This document shows positions 21,751 to 29,533 of a stretch of 64,000 nt of DNA, piece by piece; positions within the stretch are counted from its first letter, which is position 1; each line of letters begins with the position of its first letter. Made by a program: the position numbers and the translations under genes. Origin of the DNA: Helicobacter sp. MIT 05-5293 (GTDB taxonomy: Bacteria > Campylobacterota > Campylobacteria > Campylobacterales > Helicobacteraceae); contig NZ_JROZ02000001.1 of assembly GCF_000765665.2 (NCBI RefSeq), positions 1 through 64,000 on the forward strand. Reading direction: 5' to 3'. A model generated the notes under the pieces. It did not search any database. It was not told where the DNA came from and was given only the letters and a program-made list of their open reading frames with translations.

Positions 21751-22699
21751 ATACTCCATTTTACTTATATTGTTTCTCGCAATTGTCGTGAGTGCGCTGT
21801 ATGTGCCGTTAAAAGAGCGATTCTATACAATAGAATCTTTGTCATCTCCCGATAAGGCAAATCCTATCCATATTGCACTTTTAAGTGATTTACATTCTGG
21901 CAAACTTTATCTTCCCACACTCTTTGCCAAGCTCGAAGAGGCTTTGAAAGAAAATCGTTTAGATATGATTGTGATGAGCGGGGATATGATCGATGACGAT
22001 GAGCCTTTTGATGGCGCGAGGGTGTTTTTTGAGCGGCTTAATGCACCGCCTTTTGATCGGTTGCCTAAGTTCTATGTGAGTGGGAATCACGAATTTTGGA
22101 GCGGTGAGATTCTCTCTTTTAAAGCATTTGTGAGGGAGCATCAAACCTTTGTGCTTGATTCTGCATCTCCTTGTGTGTATTTGAATCTTAAAGGTAGGGA
22201 AATCTTAATAGCAGGTGTTGATGACCCTTATAGTGTCAAATATGACACGCAAGGCATATTCATTCAAAAAAACTATCCAAAAAATTGGCAAGATGAATGG
22301 ATTAATACATTTCAAAACACATTTAAGGGGGATTTTGATTGCACGATTAGGAGTGATTTGCCTTTATGGTTAGAATCGCTCCAAAGTCATTCATCTTCCC
22401 AACCTTACAAGATTCTCTTATCTCATCGCCCTGAATTTGTATCGCTTTATACGCAATCGCCTTTTTCTCTTGTATTGAGCGGACATACGCATGGTGGGCA
22501 GGTGAGAATTCCTTTTTTGATTAATGGTCTGTATGCGCCCAATCAAGGTATTTTCCCCCAATTTGCAGGAGGGAAGTATGAGATAGGCAAAGATGAATTA
22601 GGCAAAGCAAAGCATCTTATTGTTTCACGAGGTTTGAGTTTCAATCCTATCCTCCCACGCATTTACAATCCACCCGAAATTGTATGGATAAAGATTTAA
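21740..22699 (+). CDS. Membrane-anchored metallophosphoesterase
   Basis: 319 aa with an N-terminal TM helix (about 5-22) and the calcineurin-like motifs in order: DLHSG (D-x-H, near 50), GDMIDDDE (near 81), GNHEFW (near 115), a late His in 'LLSHRPE', and GHTHGGQ (near 250). Two metal ions would be bound. It resembles the YkuE/YaeI-type membrane-associated phosphodiesterases; an LpxG-like lipid A role is possible but unproven. It overlaps glpC by 11 bp. Confidence 0.88.
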   Translation: MTLKYSILLILFLAIVVSALYVPLKERFYTIESLSSPDKANPIHIALLSDLHSGKLYLPTLFAKLEEALKENRLDMIVMSGDMIDDDEPFDGARVFFERLNAPPFDRLPKFYVSGNHEFWSGEILSFKAFVREHQTFVLDSASPCVYLNLKGREILIAGVDDPYSVKYDTQGIFIQKNYPKNWQDEWINTFQNTFKGDFDCTIRSDLPLWLESLQSHSSSQPYKILLSHRPEFVSLYTQSPFSLVLSGHTHGGQVRIPFLINGLYAPNQGIFPQFAGGKYEIGKDELGKAKHLIVSRGLSFNPILPRIYNPPEIVWIKI

Positions 22700-22730
22700 G
22701 GGGAGAAAGTGGTTTGTTTAAAAGTTGTGT

Positions 22731-22736
22731 TATAAT
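22731..22736 (+). promoter_or_regulatory. Putative -10 (TATAAT) for the glycosyltransferase pair
   Basis: GTGTTATAATGATT lies 33 nt before the first glycosyltransferase ATG, after the metallophosphoesterase stop, and matches the -10 consensus perfectly. Confidence 0.6.
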
Positions 22737-22768
22737 GATTAAAAATTGATTTCTTTTTAGGTTTAGTC

Positions 22769-23881
22769 ATGAAGATTCTTCTAACGATTGGCGATGTTAG
22801 TATTGTAGGCGGAGCTGAACGCGTATGTGTGAATCTCGCTAATGCCTTTAATGAAATGGGACATCAAGTCGAGATACTAAGTTTTTATAAAACAAATGAG
22901 ACTTTGCCCTTTGCTATCCATCAAAATATCAAGCTCCATATATGGCATAATATGTCAGAATCTAGGCACAGACAGGAAGCCACGCGGCATTTCTTGACGA
23001 AATTGTATTATAAAAATTTTTATAAGCTTGTTCTTAATTTTCAAGTTGCAATGGCTTTCAAAGATGTCGATGCGGTGATAACTAACGATAATACTTTTAT
23101 ACCTTATTTTAAACACAAAAATACACGATATGCAAAACTGATTCATTGTGCGTTTGCTTATCATTCACGCAATCGTATTTTCCAAATTCTTGTCGTTTTG
23201 ACTTCCAAAGAGATTGCTACTTGGAAAAGCTATTTTAAAGATGTTAGGGTAATCCCTAACTTTATTCCTTATCCCCCCCCCCCGCTAAAAACAGACATTT
23301 CACAGCATAGAATCTTATCCATCGGCAGAATGGACAAGGGCGACCAAAAAGGATTCTTGCGCCTTATAGATATTTGGGCAAAAGCGCAAGATTCTATCCA
23401 ATCCACACACCCACAGCTTAAAGATTGGCAGCTTACAATCGTAGGGGGTGGAGAACTCAAAGAAACCATAGAGACAAAAATCACAGAATACAATCTGCAA
23501 GATTCTATTATCCTTAGACCCTTTACGCAAAATACAGAATCTGAATATTTACAAGCAAGCATCTATGCAATGAGTAGCCATTACGAGGGATTGCCAATGG
23601 TGCTTTTGGAGGCAAGCAGCTATGCTTTGCCTTGTGTCGCCTTTGATGTCAAAACAGGTCCGAGTGATATTATAGAATCTGGCAAAAGTGGCTATTTAAT
23701 CGAAGATAATGACTTAGAATCTTTTGCACAAAAACTCATAGAGCTTATGAATGATGAATCTAAACGCAAAGCAATGGGTTTAAATGCACGGCAAAAGATG
23801 CAAGATTGCTTTTCCAAAGAAGCCATTATGCCTTTATGGGAGGCATTGCTAAAAGATGAAACTCCTTCTCACAATAGCTGA
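22769..23881 (+). CDS. GT4 glycosyltransferase 1, phase-variable (11-C tract)
   Basis: 370 aa GT-B fold enzyme: N-domain 'GGAERVCVNLANAF' near 14, linker, C-domain with the EX7E motif (EGLPMVLLE) near 274. It should transfer an activated sugar onto a surface glycan such as LPS O-chain or core; donor unknown. An 11-C tract (23273-23283) encodes PPPP in the linker between the domains; slippage would truncate the protein, so this copy is in the ON frame. Its last nine codons (KDETPSHNS) are the first bases of the next gene read in another frame, a mark of tandem duplication. Large parts are almost identical to glycosyltransferase 2. Confidence 0.92.
   Translation: MKILLTIGDVSIVGGAERVCVNLANAFNEMGHQVEILSFYKTNETLPFAIHQNIKLHIWHNMSESRHRQEATRHFLTKLYYKNFYKLVLNFQVAMAFKDVDAVITNDNTFIPYFKHKNTRYAKLIHCAFAYHSRNRIFQILVVLTSKEIATWKSYFKDVRVIPNFIPYPPPPLKTDISQHRILSIGRMDKGDQKGFLRLIDIWAKAQDSIQSTHPQLKDWQLTIVGGGELKETIETKITEYNLQDSIILRPFTQNTESEYLQASIYAMSSHYEGLPMVLLEASSYALPCVAFDVKTGPSDIIESGKSGYLIEDNDLESFAQKLIELMNDESKRKAMGLNARQKMQDCFSKEAIMPLWEALLKDETPSHNS
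22808..22891 (+). repeat. Direct repeat 1a within the glycosyltransferase pair
   Basis: 84 bp nearly identical to 23895-23978 (I saw one difference), covering the GGAERVCVNLANAF region. With repeats 2 and 3 it shows the two genes are a recent or gene-converted duplication. Confidence 0.9.
23202..23262 (+). repeat. Direct repeat 2a within the glycosyltransferase pair
   Basis: 61 bp shared with 24304-24364, ending about 10 bases before each poly-C tract. The flanking sequence between repeats differs markedly, so the two genes are mosaics. Confidence 0.9.
23273..23283 (+). repeat. Poly-C tract (11 C) in glycosyltransferase 1
   Basis: Eleven C in the reading frame. Mononucleotide G/C tracts of this length slip readily in Helicobacter and switch surface-glycan genes on and off. 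At this length the frame is open. Confidence 0.95.
23612..23850 (+). repeat. Direct repeat 3a within the glycosyltransferase pair
   Basis: 239 bp almost identical to 24705-24943 (offset 1,093), covering the C-terminal donor-binding region. Recombination between the copies would delete one gene and leave a fused, full-length enzyme. Confidence 0.93.
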
Positions 23882-24959
23882 TATTAGCACTACAGGCGGA
23901 GCTGAACGCGTATGTGTGAATCTCGCTAATGCCTTTAGTGAAATGGGACATCAAGTCGAGATACTAAGTTTTTATAAAGCAAACGAAACTTTGCGCTTTG
24001 CTATCCATCAAAATATCAAGATTCATATATGGCATAATATGCCAGAACCCCAGCATAGGCAAAATATGACTCGATATTTTTATCCGTTGTCTAAAATTTA
24101 TTACAGAAAGCTTTATAAATTCTTCTTTAGTTTTCAAGTGTCCCGAAAATTTTGTGATTTTGATGTGATGATTGCAAATAGCGATCTTTATGTGCCTTTT
24201 TTGAGACATAAGAATGCGCAATACATAAGGCTTATCCACGAGTCGTTTAGTTGTCATGCGCGTAATCGTTCTTTGCGTTTGTATGAAACTCTTGTCATTC
24301 TATCTTCCAAAGAGATTGCTACTTGGAAAAGCTATTTTAAAGATGTTAGGGTAATCCCTAACTTCTTGACATTTATCCCCCCCCCCCGTTACAATCCTAT
24401 TCAGCAAAGGATATTATCCGCAGGACGCTTGAGTAATGAAAAAGGATTCTTGCGACTGATTGATATTTGGGCAAAAGTGCAAGATTCTATCTATAGTGCG
24501 TATAGTCATTTAAAGGATTGGAAGCTGATTATTGTCGGTGGCGGAGATCTTAAAGAAACCATAGAGGCAAAAATCAACAATCAGAATCTGCAAGATTCTA
24601 TTATCCTTAGACCCTTTACGCAAAATATAGAATCTGAATATTTGCAAGCAGACATTGTTGCTATGGCAAGTCATCGCGAAGGGTTTGGGTTGGTATTGGC
24701 AGAAGCAAGCAGCTATGCCTTGCCTTGTGTCGCCTTTGATGTCAAAACAGGTCCGAGTGATATTATAGAATCTGGCAAGAGTGGCTATTTAATCGAAGAT
24801 AATGACTTAGAATCTTTTGCACAAAAACTCATAGAGCTTATGAATGATGAATCTAAACGCAAAGCAATGGGACTAAATGCACGACAAAAAATGCAAGATT
24901 GCTTTTCCAAAGAAGCCATTATGCCTTTATGGGAGGCATTGCTAGAAAAGCATAAATGA
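23856..24959 (+). CDS. GT4 glycosyltransferase 2, phase-variable (11-C tract)
   Basis: 367 aa, same layout as its upstream neighbour. The N-domain (after GGAERVCVNLANAF) and the segment before the EX7E motif (EGFGLVLAE, near 271) differ from glycosyltransferase 1, so acceptor or donor specificity probably differs. An 11-C tract (24377-24387) encodes PPP in the domain linker and is in the ON frame. The ATG lies inside the end of the previous gene (26-bp overlap), so it may depend on translation of that gene. Phase switching of the first copy could therefore be polar on this one. Confidence 0.92.
   Translation: MKLLLTIADISTTGGAERVCVNLANAFSEMGHQVEILSFYKANETLRFAIHQNIKIHIWHNMPEPQHRQNMTRYFYPLSKIYYRKLYKFFFSFQVSRKFCDFDVMIANSDLYVPFLRHKNAQYIRLIHESFSCHARNRSLRLYETLVILSSKEIATWKSYFKDVRVIPNFLTFIPPPRYNPIQQRILSAGRLSNEKGFLRLIDIWAKVQDSIYSAYSHLKDWKLIIVGGGDLKETIEAKINNQNLQDSIILRPFTQNIESEYLQADIVAMASHREGFGLVLAEASSYALPCVAFDVKTGPSDIIESGKSGYLIEDNDLESFAQKLIELMNDESKRKAMGLNARQKMQDCFSKEAIMPLWEALLEKHK
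23895..23978 (+). repeat. Direct repeat 1b (partner of 22808-22891)
   Basis: Second copy of the 84-bp N-terminal repeat of the glycosyltransferase pair. Confidence 0.9.
24304..24364 (+). repeat. Direct repeat 2b (partner of 23202-23262)
   Basis: Second copy of the 61-bp central repeat of the glycosyltransferase pair, just upstream of the second poly-C tract. Confidence 0.9.
24377..24387 (+). repeat. Poly-C tract (11 C) in glycosyltransferase 2
   Basis: Eleven C in frame, at the position equivalent to the tract of glycosyltransferase 1. Each gene could switch independently. Confidence 0.95.
24705..24943 (+). repeat. Direct repeat 3b (partner of 23612-23850)
   Basis: Second copy of the 239-bp C-terminal repeat of the glycosyltransferase pair. 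Confidence 0.93.
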
Positions 24960-25113
24960 GTGAAGGTATTGGCAGAATCATTATTTTTGTATGCTGGTAA
25001 GTTGCTTAAAATCGTGCGAGTAAAAACAAAAGAAGCACAAAGATGATGTGTAACATACGCGTAACCCTTATAAGTTTTTGAATCTTAATCACTATTTTGT
25101 AGGGTTTTTGAGA

Positions 25114-25119
25114 TATAAT
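25114..25119 (+). promoter_or_regulatory. Putative -10 (TATAAT) for the HDOD gene
   Basis: TTTTTGAGATATAATTATAAG, 39 nt before the ATG, has a perfect -10 with upstream T-rich bases, typical of this group. Confidence 0.6.
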
Positions 25120-25157
25120 TATAAGTCTGGATATTTTAAAAAGCCGAAGGATAGATA

Positions 25158-26012
25158 ATGAATGAACTTTTACTTAAAACGATTGATAATTTACCTCCTT
25201 TACCCGACACTGTGATTAAGCTACAACAATATATCGATTCTGCTGGATCAGATGTGAGCATACAAGGTGTGGTTGATATTATTTCCAAAGATCCGCTTTT
25301 AACCGTGGATTTGTTAAAACTTGCAAATTCCCCTTTTTATGGGCTTTCTCGTGAAGTCTCTACATTGAATCAAGTCGTATCTTTGCTAGGAGTAGGTAAT
25401 GTCAAAAATGTAGCGATTGCAAATTCACTAAGAAGCGGTTTTAAAGTAAATGTTTCTCCTTATGGGCTTGATACTTCAGAATTTTTGGCAAGCTGTAGCA
25501 GAGAAGTGGATTTTATTTCTACATGGTTTGAAAATGAGCGGAAAATGGCTCAAGTGCTTGTCCCTTGCGCAATGTTATTGCGTTTGGGAATAATCCTCTT
25601 TGCAAACACTCTTATCCAATCAGGCAAGGACAAGGATTTTCTTAGCGCGCTTAAAGAGAATGATTTTAAAGATATTGCCACCGTGGAGACAGAATTTATA
25701 GGCGTTGATCACTTGTCATTTTTGGGCTTTTTGTTTGATCACTGGAATTTTGATGAGTTGCTTATCCAAAGTGTAGCTTATATTACAATGCCCCATGCAG
25801 CTTCAGATGAGATAAAGAAAAATGCCTATGCTTTAGCAATCACAAATCGGATATTTGCCCCTTATCAAGGTGGGAATCCTTACAATGTCCAAGAAGCTTT
25901 AGCGTTAATCAAAGAGGCGGGCGAACAAAATGTCAAGCTTGACAAAGAACGTTTCCTTGAGATACTGCCTCCTGAAGCGAAAGAAAATCTCTATAAAGAA
26001 GTAGAGGAATAG
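25158..26012 (+). CDS. HDOD-domain protein
   Basis: 284 aa, essentially one HDOD domain ('INSLPPLPDTV'-like start near 10, 'SKDPLLTVDLLKLANSPFYG' near 45-64, 'VVSLLGVGNVKNVAIANSL' near 73). HDOD is an HD-related helical fold lacking the catalytic HD residues, found in signalling and stress regulators. No output domain is fused. It stands alone. Partner unknown. Confidence 0.85.
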   Translation: MNELLLKTIDNLPPLPDTVIKLQQYIDSAGSDVSIQGVVDIISKDPLLTVDLLKLANSPFYGLSREVSTLNQVVSLLGVGNVKNVAIANSLRSGFKVNVSPYGLDTSEFLASCSREVDFISTWFENERKMAQVLVPCAMLLRLGIILFANTLIQSGKDKDFLSALKENDFKDIATVETEFIGVDHLSFLGFLFDHWNFDELLIQSVAYITMPHAASDEIKKNAYALAITNRIFAPYQGGNPYNVQEALALIKEAGEQNVKLDKERFLEILPPEAKENLYKEVEE

Positions 26013-26168
26013 GATAAGCCTTTTGTTGGAGGAGATTCTTAGATTTCCTCTTGATTTTGTTCTGATGACCCAAAATCTTAAATTTTAAGATTTCAAAACT
26101 CACTCAATAAAAACTTACAAGCATAAATAAAATTTAGAATATAAAAAGATAAACAAGAGTCAAGAAGC

Positions 26169-26194
26169 ATCACAGAATCAAAAGATTCTGTGAT
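26169..26194. terminator. Bidirectional hairpin between HDOD gene and dcuA
   Basis: ATCACAGAATC - AAAA - GATTCTGTGAT is a perfect 11-bp inverted repeat between two convergent genes, 7 bp from the dcuA stop. It lacks a long T-run, but position and stability make a shared terminator likely. The arms contain AGAATC/GATTCT. Confidence 0.65.
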
Positions 26195-26201
26195 ATGAAG
26201 A

Positions 26202-27629
26202 TTAGGCAAAAATGGGAGCGACCACAAATCCTAACGCTACAGATAATGCCACAGCGACAACACCCGGGATAAGGAAACTATGGTTGAAAACATATTTACC
26301 GATTCTTGTTGAGCCTGTGTCGTCCATTTGCACCGCACCTAGAAGTGTAGGATAAGTAGGCAACACAAAGAGGGCTGAAACTGCTGCAAAACTAGCGACT
26401 AAGATATATGAATCGCCTGGATTTACTGCGCTGATTCCCAACGCACCAATTACGACTGGCATAATAGCTTTTGCAGTCGCTGCTTGTGAATAAAGAAGCA
26501 TACTTGCAAAGAAAAGAGCCACTGCCAAAAGTGCAGGATAATCTCCGACCAATGCTCCAGCCAAATCACCAATTTGTTGTTTATAGCCAGCCACAAAGGT
26601 ATTCCCAAGCCATGCTACACCTAGCACACACACACATGCAGTCATACCTGCTTTAAATGTGCTTGCTTCAAAAAGCTTGCCTGTCTCTACTTTACAGAAA
26701 ATCGCAATCAACGCAGCAATACCCAACATAAAGCTCATAATCGCTCCATCTCGAGGTAAGCGCACAGGATCAATATAGCCTTTCATAAATGTTGCAACAC
26801 TTGCCATAAAGCCTTCCCCATTGCTATTTGCAATAATTCCACTTAAAAAGTCTAAAAAAGGTTTGCGAACGATGTCTGAAATCGAAGTCGCATAAAGCAC
26901 GACCAAAACCACACCACCAAGGAAAATACCCACAGAAAGTTTTGCGCCTTTTTTAAGCTGCATATTTGATGCACCCACAGAAGGTTTGACAAGCCCAGCT
27001 TTAAGTCGTTCTTGGTAAATAGGATCTTTGCTCAAATCAAGCGGGAAAAATTTACTTACGATAAACGCAGTAAGCATCACAGCACAAAAAGTTGTGATAA
27101 GCCAGATTCCAAGTAAGCCCGGATAGCTCCAACCAAAAGGTTCTAATGCGCCACTCATATACACCACTGCGGCACTTACGGGACTCGCAGTAATAGCGAT
27201 TTGACTTGACACAACCGCAATTGACAAAGGAGCAGAGGGCTTAATGTTTTGTTCTTTTGCTACTTCTACGATGACGGGGATCATTGAAAAGGCTGTGTGT
27301 CCTGTCCCTGCTAAAAATGTCAAGAAGTAAGTAACCGTTGGTGCAAGGTAATTGATATGCTTAGGATTTTTACGCAAAATCTTTTCTGCGACTTGCACCA
27401 TATAATCAAGCCCACCCGCAAGCTGCATTGCTGCAATAGCTGCAATCACGGACATAATGATCAAAATCACATCCCAAGGAATATCGCCCGGCTTCATTCC
27501 TAGCACGAGGCAAAGCACCACGACACCAAATCCCCCAGCATAACCAATAGCCATACCGCCTAAGCGAATCCCTAAGAAAATCGCCCCCAGCAATACCGCA
27601 ACTTGTAAAATTAGTAAAATAATATCCAT
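26202..27629 (-). CDS. dcuA: Anaerobic C4-dicarboxylate transporter DcuA
   Basis: 475 aa, about 10-12 TM helices. Exchanges aspartate, fumarate, malate and succinate. Family features: 'FLAGTGHTAFSMIPVIVEVA' near 90, 'SSQIAITASPVSAAVVYMS', and a C-terminal 'LLYSQAATAKA', 'LPTYPTLLGAVQMDDTGSTR' block closer to DcuA than DcuB. In Helicobacter it can bring in aspartate and export succinate from fumarate respiration. It lies downstream of aspA on the same strand with a terminator-like hairpin between, so partial coupling is likely. Confidence 0.93.
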   Translation of the reverse strand: MDIILLILQVAVLLGAIFLGIRLGGMAIGYAGGFGVVVLCLVLGMKPGDIPWDVILIIMSVIAAIAAMQLAGGLDYMVQVAEKILRKNPKHINYLAPTVTYFLTFLAGTGHTAFSMIPVIVEVAKEQNIKPSAPLSIAVVSSQIAITASPVSAAVVYMSGALEPFGWSYPGLLGIWLITTFCAVMLTAFIVSKFFPLDLSKDPIYQERLKAGLVKPSVGASNMQLKKGAKLSVGIFLGGVVLVVLYATSISDIVRKPFLDFLSGIIANSNGEGFMASVATFMKGYIDPVRLPRDGAIMSFMLGIAALIAIFCKVETGKLFEASTFKAGMTACVCVLGVAWLGNTFVAGYKQQIGDLAGALVGDYPALLAVALFFASMLLYSQAATAKAIMPVVIGALGISAVNPGDSYILVASFAAVSALFVLPTYPTLLGAVQMDDTGSTRIGKYVFNHSFLIPGVVAVALSVALGFVVAPIFA

Positions 27630-27657
27630 AGATAAATCCTTTAAAATATAATGATTT

Positions 27658-27680
27658 TTCTCCTTTTGTTGTAAGGAGAA
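27658..27680 (-). promoter_or_regulatory. Inverted repeat in the dcuA 5' region
   Basis: TTCTCCTT - 7 nt - AAGGAGAA, a perfect 8-bp dyad about 30 bp upstream of the dcuA ATG. Its right-hand arm resembles an SD and could fold in the mRNA leader, or be an operator. No direct evidence separates these. Confidence 0.35.
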
Positions 27681-27733
27681 GTCGTTAGAATCTAGCTTTT
27701 AAGGTATTGACCTTGCATTGATTCTAACAACAA

Positions 27734-27761
27734 AAAGCCCCTTACCACAGCAAGAGGCTTT
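27734..27761 (-). terminator. Terminator-like hairpin after aspA
   Basis: On the minus strand AAAGCCTCTT - loop - AAGGGGCTTTTTG forms a 10-bp stem with one G-U, followed by T residues. It lies 55 nt beyond the aspA stop and upstream of dcuA, and would terminate or attenuate the aspA transcript. Confidence 0.65.
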
Positions 27762-27764
27762 GTC

Positions 27765-27799
27765 AAGATTCTGTAAGATGCGAAATCATACAGAATCTT
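27765..27799 (-). repeat. AGATTCT-arm hairpin after aspA
   Basis: AAGATTCTGTA (27765-27775) and TACAGAATCTT (27789-27799) are perfectly complementary over 11 bp with a 13-nt loop. It is the first hairpin after the aspA stop; no T-run follows. It may protect the aspA mRNA 3' end. Confidence 0.65.
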
Positions 27800-27815
27800 T
27801 ACAGATTTTAGAAAT

Positions 27816-29246
27816 TTAAGAATGTTGTTTAAATTTCGCCTTGTCTTCGGCACTCATATGTGGATTAAGCATATTGGCAGGTTGGAAAATCTCATCAAGC
27901 TGTTCTTTTGTCAAGAGACCTCTTTCCAAAGCAATATCATAGACGCTTTTTCCGGTGTTAAGAGATTCTTTAGCGATTGATGCAGAATTTTCATAACCGA
28001 TATAAGGATTAAGTGAAGTAACGATACCGATGCTGTTAAATACAAAATCTTTACATACTTTTTCATTTGCAGTGATGCCATCAACGCATTTATGTGCAAG
28101 AGTAAGCATTGCGTTGCGCATCATTGAGATAGAGTTGAACAAACCATACGCGATAACGGGTTCAAACACATTGAGTTGGAGTTGCCCTCCCTCACTTGCA
28201 AAGCTCACGGTTACATCATTACCGATAACTGCGTAACATACTTGGTTTGCGACTTCAGGAATCACAGGATTGACTTTACCGGGCATAATAGAGCTTCCGG
28301 GTTGCATTTTAGGAAGATTGATTTCATTTAACCCAGCGCGTGGTCCAGAACTCAAAAGTCGCAAGTCATTACACACTTTTGAAAGTTTCACTGCTACTCT
28401 TTTAAGCACACCGCTTACTTGCACATACGCACCTGTGTCTTGTGTCGCTTCAATTAAATCACTTGCTGTTTTGAAAGGGTGTCCTGTGATTTCTTTGAGT
28501 TTTGTTTCTACGATTTTGGGGTATTTAGGATCGGAATTAATCCCTGTCCCAATGGCTGTTCCACCCATATTGATTTCAGTGATAAGCTCTCGTGCTTCTA
28601 AAACACGCGAAATATCTTCACCCATCATCACCGCAAAAGTATGAAATTCTTGTCCCAAAGTCATAGGCACAGCATCTTGAAGCTGTGTGCGTCCCATTTT
28701 GAGGACATTTTTAAATTCTTGTGATTTTTTTTCAAATGATGCTTTAAGCACTTCCATATCTTTTGCCAATGCAGAAAGCTCATCATAAAGAGCCACATGG
28801 ATTGCTGTAGGATAAGCGTCATTAGTTGATTGAGAGAGATTGACATGATCATTAGGGTGGCAGTGTTGATAATCACCTTTTTTGTATCCCATGATTTCTA
28901 GTGCAAGGTTTGCCACAACTTCATTTGTATTCATATTTGTGCTTGTGCCTGCACCACCTTGTATCATATCTACCACAAATTGATCGCGATATTCACCAGC
29001 AATAAGTTTGTCGCACGCTTTACAAATAGCGTCCTTTTTCTTTTCATCAAGCAATTTAAGCTCAAAGTTTGCCAAACAAGCTGCTTTCTTTACTTGCGCA
29101 AAAGCTTTGATGAAACTTGGGTAACCGCTTAATTTATCACCCGTGATATTAAAATTTTGCAAAGCTCTGAAAGTTTGCACACCATAATACACACTATCGT
29201 CAATTTCTAATTCACCGATAAAATCGTGTTCTACACGTTTTCCCAT
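27816..29246 (-). CDS. aspA: Aspartate ammonia-lyase
   Basis: 476 aa. Converts L-aspartate to fumarate and ammonia. The fumarase/aspartase signature GSSIMPGKVNPVIPE lies near 317-331, with 'TSTNMNTNEVVAN' near 100 and 'HPNDHVNLSQSTND' near 134. It feeds fumarate respiration and pairs functionally with dcuA downstream. SD AAGGAGAATATT precedes the ATG. Confidence 0.96.
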   Translation of the reverse strand: MGKRVEHDFIGELEIDDSVYYGVQTFRALQNFNITGDKLSGYPSFIKAFAQVKKAACLANFELKLLDEKKKDAICKACDKLIAGEYRDQFVVDMIQGGAGTSTNMNTNEVVANLALEIMGYKKGDYQHCHPNDHVNLSQSTNDAYPTAIHVALYDELSALAKDMEVLKASFEKKSQEFKNVLKMGRTQLQDAVPMTLGQEFHTFAVMMGEDISRVLEARELITEINMGGTAIGTGINSDPKYPKIVETKLKEITGHPFKTASDLIEATQDTGAYVQVSGVLKRVAVKLSKVCNDLRLLSSGPRAGLNEINLPKMQPGSSIMPGKVNPVIPEVANQVCYAVIGNDVTVSFASEGGQLQLNVFEPVIAYGLFNSISMMRNAMLTLAHKCVDGITANEKVCKDFVFNSIGIVTSLNPYIGYENSASIAKESLNTGKSVYDIALERGLLTKEQLDEIFQPANMLNPHMSAEDKAKFKQHS

Positions 29247-29400
29247 AATATTCTCCTTGTAATGTGGTTATGTATGTCTTTTGACATTAACTATTTTAGC
29301 CTAACCCTTAATAATCATACCTTAATCACTTGTGTTTTTAATATTTTTTGTGATAGTTGCTCTTATGACGCAGCAAGATGTCAGACAAAAAAATTAAAAT

Positions 29401-29480
29401 ACAATATGTAATGTAATAAAAAGTAACATTCAGAATCTTTTATCATTACAAATTTTTATAATTACATATTGTGTTTATAA
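29401..29480 (+). promoter_or_regulatory. Paired methionine-locus motif upstream of metY
   Basis: ATTACATATTGTGTTTA begins at 29461, and its core is present inverted as ACAATATGTAAT at 29401, start to start 60 bp. The same ACATATTGTGTTT occurs twice, also 60 bp apart, before metE. The core ACA-TAT-TGT is dyad-symmetric, as expected for a dimeric regulator. It lies about 65 bp before the metY ATG. The regulator is not identified. Confidence 0.6.
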
Positions 29481-29533
29481 ATTTATGCCATATTTTCTTT
29501 GTTTTAAAAAATTCATTTCAAAAAGGACAACTA

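Noticed and set aside
28270-28644. A plus-strand frame of 124 codons opposite aspA
   Set aside because: Antisense shadow of a well-recognised enzyme.
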